Assembly: GCA_012518325.1 (NCBI GenBank)
Contig: JAAYSR010000274.1
Coordinates: 1-7,855 of the forward strand
From: Bacillota bacterium
GTDB taxonomy: Bacteria; Bacillota; Limnochordia; Darwinibacteriales; Darwinibacteriaceae
Reading direction: 5' to 3'
Length of the DNA stretch: 7,855 nt
A model generated the notes under the pieces. It ran no database searches. It was given only the letters and a program-made list of their open reading frames with translations, and was not told the origin of the DNA. Each line of letters opens with the position of its first letter. Positions within the stretch are counted from its first letter, which is position 1. A program made the translations under genes and the position numbers. Below, piece after piece: positions 6,734 through 7,855 of this stretch.

Positions 6734-6746
6734 CCCTCCACCCCTC
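6731..6746 (-). repeat. Perfect tandem repeat of GAGGGGTG in the gap before the binding-protein gene
   Basis: Two head-to-tail copies of GAGGGGTG (minus strand) lie in the 105-base gap between the oxidoreductase and binding-protein genes. Each copy resembles a ribosome binding site. The second copy ends in a GTG that opens a small ORF running into the binding-protein start codon. The rest of this gap (6666-6770) shows no convincing promoter or terminator. Confidence 0.7.
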
Positions 6747-6770
6747 TTTGTGGTTCTCATTCCTATTGCA

Positions 6771-7790
6771 TCAGTTCTGGTCAGCTAAGGCGATCACACG
6801 CCTGCTGTCAGCTGCATCGCGGGCTTTAAGCACAACCTCTGCTGCGTGGAACACATCAGCCAAGGAAATAGGCGGCGGTAAGTCTTTGGCTATGGTTGCA
6901 AAAAAGTCGGAGTAAAGATCCGTTTCTGGAACCTCGAGGCTGACCGTGTAAGGAGGCCGGCTGTCTGTGCAGACTGTTACGGTGCCGCCTAAGGTGCCGA
7001 TGTCCCCTTCTGTCTTGACTTCCACTGTGCCTCTGGTGCCTGTGACAAAGTAGCGGCAGTCTCCGTGGGTGGGAAAAGCCGCGGGAGTGAGCCAGTCCAC
7101 CTTGACCAGGCCAGTAACGTTCCCCTCAGCCCGGAAAATCAGCTGGCCGTGATCCTCGAACTCAGGATGTTCGGGGCAGCTGAGATTGCCAGCCTGGGCA
7201 GCGACTTCCGTAATCTTCTTCCCGGCAATCCACTGGAAGACATCTATGTCATGGATGGCCAGGTCCACCAGGATCCCGCCATGCTCTTTGCGGCGGAAAA
7301 ACCACGCCTCCCTGTCCGGCTTGTTCAGCTTATGGGGTCTAAAGGCGGCAAAATTCACAATCTCACCTATACACCCTTGGTCAATAATTCGCTTGAGTGT
7401 CATCACTGGGGGATTGTAGCGTTCACTCAGGAGGACTGTAAACTTCGCCGCCTGTGAAGCCAATGCCGCGTTTTTCAGCGCCTCAAGCTCCCCAAGGCTG
7501 GTTACAGGAGGCTTGTCACACAACACGCTGATCCCTCTGGCCAGCGCCTGCGTACTGACTTCGGCACGTTTGGAATGTATATCAAAACATGCGATCACAT
7601 CGGGCTTGCCAACCTCAAACATTTCCTCCAGGCTGGAATAGCCTAGGGTCTGATACTGGTTTGCAAAGGTGTTCCTGACGTGCTCATCCCGATCAAATAT
7701 TCCTACGAGCTCAACGCCTTCGCTGTGCTTAACGCAGTCCAGCAAGTGATGCACGTGAAAGTGGCGGACACCTGCCAGTGCCAGTCTCAT
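6771..7790 (-). CDS. Gfo/Idh/MocA-family NAD(P)-dependent oxidoreductase
   Basis: A 339-residue protein, normal for the Gfo/Idh/MocA family, whose members oxidise or reduce a hydroxyl/keto group on sugars, inositols and related compounds with NAD(P). An N-terminal Rossmann part (about 1-120) begins MRLALAGV. Its glycine motif is degenerate (G7-V-R-H-F-H12 instead of GxGxxG/A). An acidic residue, D33, ends the second strand (VGIFD), which suits NAD binding. The family's EKP motif appears as D92-K93-P94, with K93 the expected catalytic lysine. The C-terminal substrate domain carries G171-G172...D176...H180...D183, matching the family's GG..xD.xxH..D active-site motif. The ATG is preceded by a strong GGAGGTG ribosome site five bases upstream. 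It is the first gene of the visible cluster and ends 105 bases before the binding-protein gene, on the same strand. The exact substrate cannot be read from the sequence; the family call is secure. Confidence 0.93.
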   Translation of the reverse strand: MRLALAGVRHFHVHHLLDCVKHSEGVELVGIFDRDEHVRNTFANQYQTLGYSSLEEMFEVGKPDVIACFDIHSKRAEVSTQALARGISVLCDKPPVTSLGELEALKNAALASQAAKFTVLLSERYNPPVMTLKRIIDQGCIGEIVNFAAFRPHKLNKPDREAWFFRRKEHGGILVDLAIHDIDVFQWIAGKKITEVAAQAGNLSCPEHPEFEDHGQLIFRAEGNVTGLVKVDWLTPAAFPTHGDCRYFVTGTRGTVEVKTEGDIGTLGGTVTVCTDSRPPYTVSLEVPETDLYSDFFATIAKDLPPPISLADVFHAAEVVLKARDAADSRRVIALADQN

Positions 7791-7795
7791 AGGAA

Positions 7796-7802
7796 CACCT
7801 CC
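7796..7802 (-). promoter_or_regulatory. Ribosome binding site of the Gfo/Idh oxidoreductase gene
   Basis: GGAGGTG on the minus strand, five bases before the ATG at 7790. A near-perfect anti-16S match that fixes the start. Confidence 0.85.
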
Positions 7803-7817
7803 ATTCTGCAGAACGTC

Positions 7818-7845
7818 TTTATATAGTCCGTAATTCAGCTGTTAA
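7818..7845 (-). promoter_or_regulatory. Candidate sigma-70/sigma-A-type promoter of the operon
   Basis: On the minus strand TTAACA (7845-7840, 5/6 match to TTGACA) is followed after 16 bases by TATAAA (7823-7818, 5/6 match to TATAAT). Transcription would start near 7811 and leave a leader of only about 20 bases before the oxidoreductase ATG at 7790, just enough for its ribosome site. Seen in sequence; promoter activity is inferred. The window edge prevents checking for other promoters or an upstream gene. Confidence 0.5.
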
Positions 7846-7855
7846 ATGCGGCCTA

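Noticed and set aside
1..7855. Search by eye for tRNA, rRNA, CRISPR, insertion-sequence ends and riboswitches
   Set aside because: None seen. Gaps are too short, and no repeat arrays or transposase-like frames are present.

Overview
The window is one tightly packed minus-strand gene cluster of eight genes with almost no non-coding DNA. Reading 5'->3' on the minus strand (from the right edge to the left), the order is: a Gfo/Idh/MocA-type NAD(P)-dependent oxidoreductase (7790-6771); a secreted substrate-binding protein of the branched-chain/hydrophobic amino acid (HAAT, LivJ/LivK-like) ABC family (6665-5523); the permeases LivH (about 5441-4539) and LivM (4521-3640); the ATPases LivG (3637-2864) and LivF (about 2852-2136); an extended short-chain dehydrogenase/epimerase-like protein (about 2115-1099); and a dihydrodipicolinate-synthase/N-acetylneuraminate-lyase-family (DapA-like) aldolase (1096-41).

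The genes from livH to the aldolase gene are separated by 20 bases or less, or overlap, which suggests a single transcript. Two larger gaps exist. The 105-base gap before the binding-protein gene holds a tandem 8-base purine repeat and a possible 23-codon leader ORF. The 81-base gap after it holds a perfect 12-bp stem-loop. A promoter-like pair of hexamers (TTAACA, 16-base spacer, TATAAA on the minus strand) lies just upstream of the oxidoreductase gene at the right edge, so the operon may begin there, although anything beyond base 7855 is unseen.

How the genes could work together (inference): the five transport proteins form a complete HAAT-type importer. The three enzymes resemble an oxidation, rearrangement or dehydration, and aldol-cleavage set, of the kind usually found with sugar, sugar-acid or polyol catabolism rather than leucine/isoleucine/valine metabolism. 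The best reading is a dedicated uptake-and-degradation operon for an unidentified small carboxylated or amino-acid-like compound, in which 'Liv' names the transporter family and not its substrate.

The organism cannot be identified. There is no rRNA, tRNA or marker gene. Moderate G+C, strong AGGAGGTGAT-type ribosome binding sites and some GTG starts suggest a bacterium, possibly of the Bacillota. The binding protein has a plain cleavable signal peptide with no lipobox cysteine, which is less usual for a monoderm Gram-positive. No mobile element, CRISPR array, RNA gene or regulator gene is visible.
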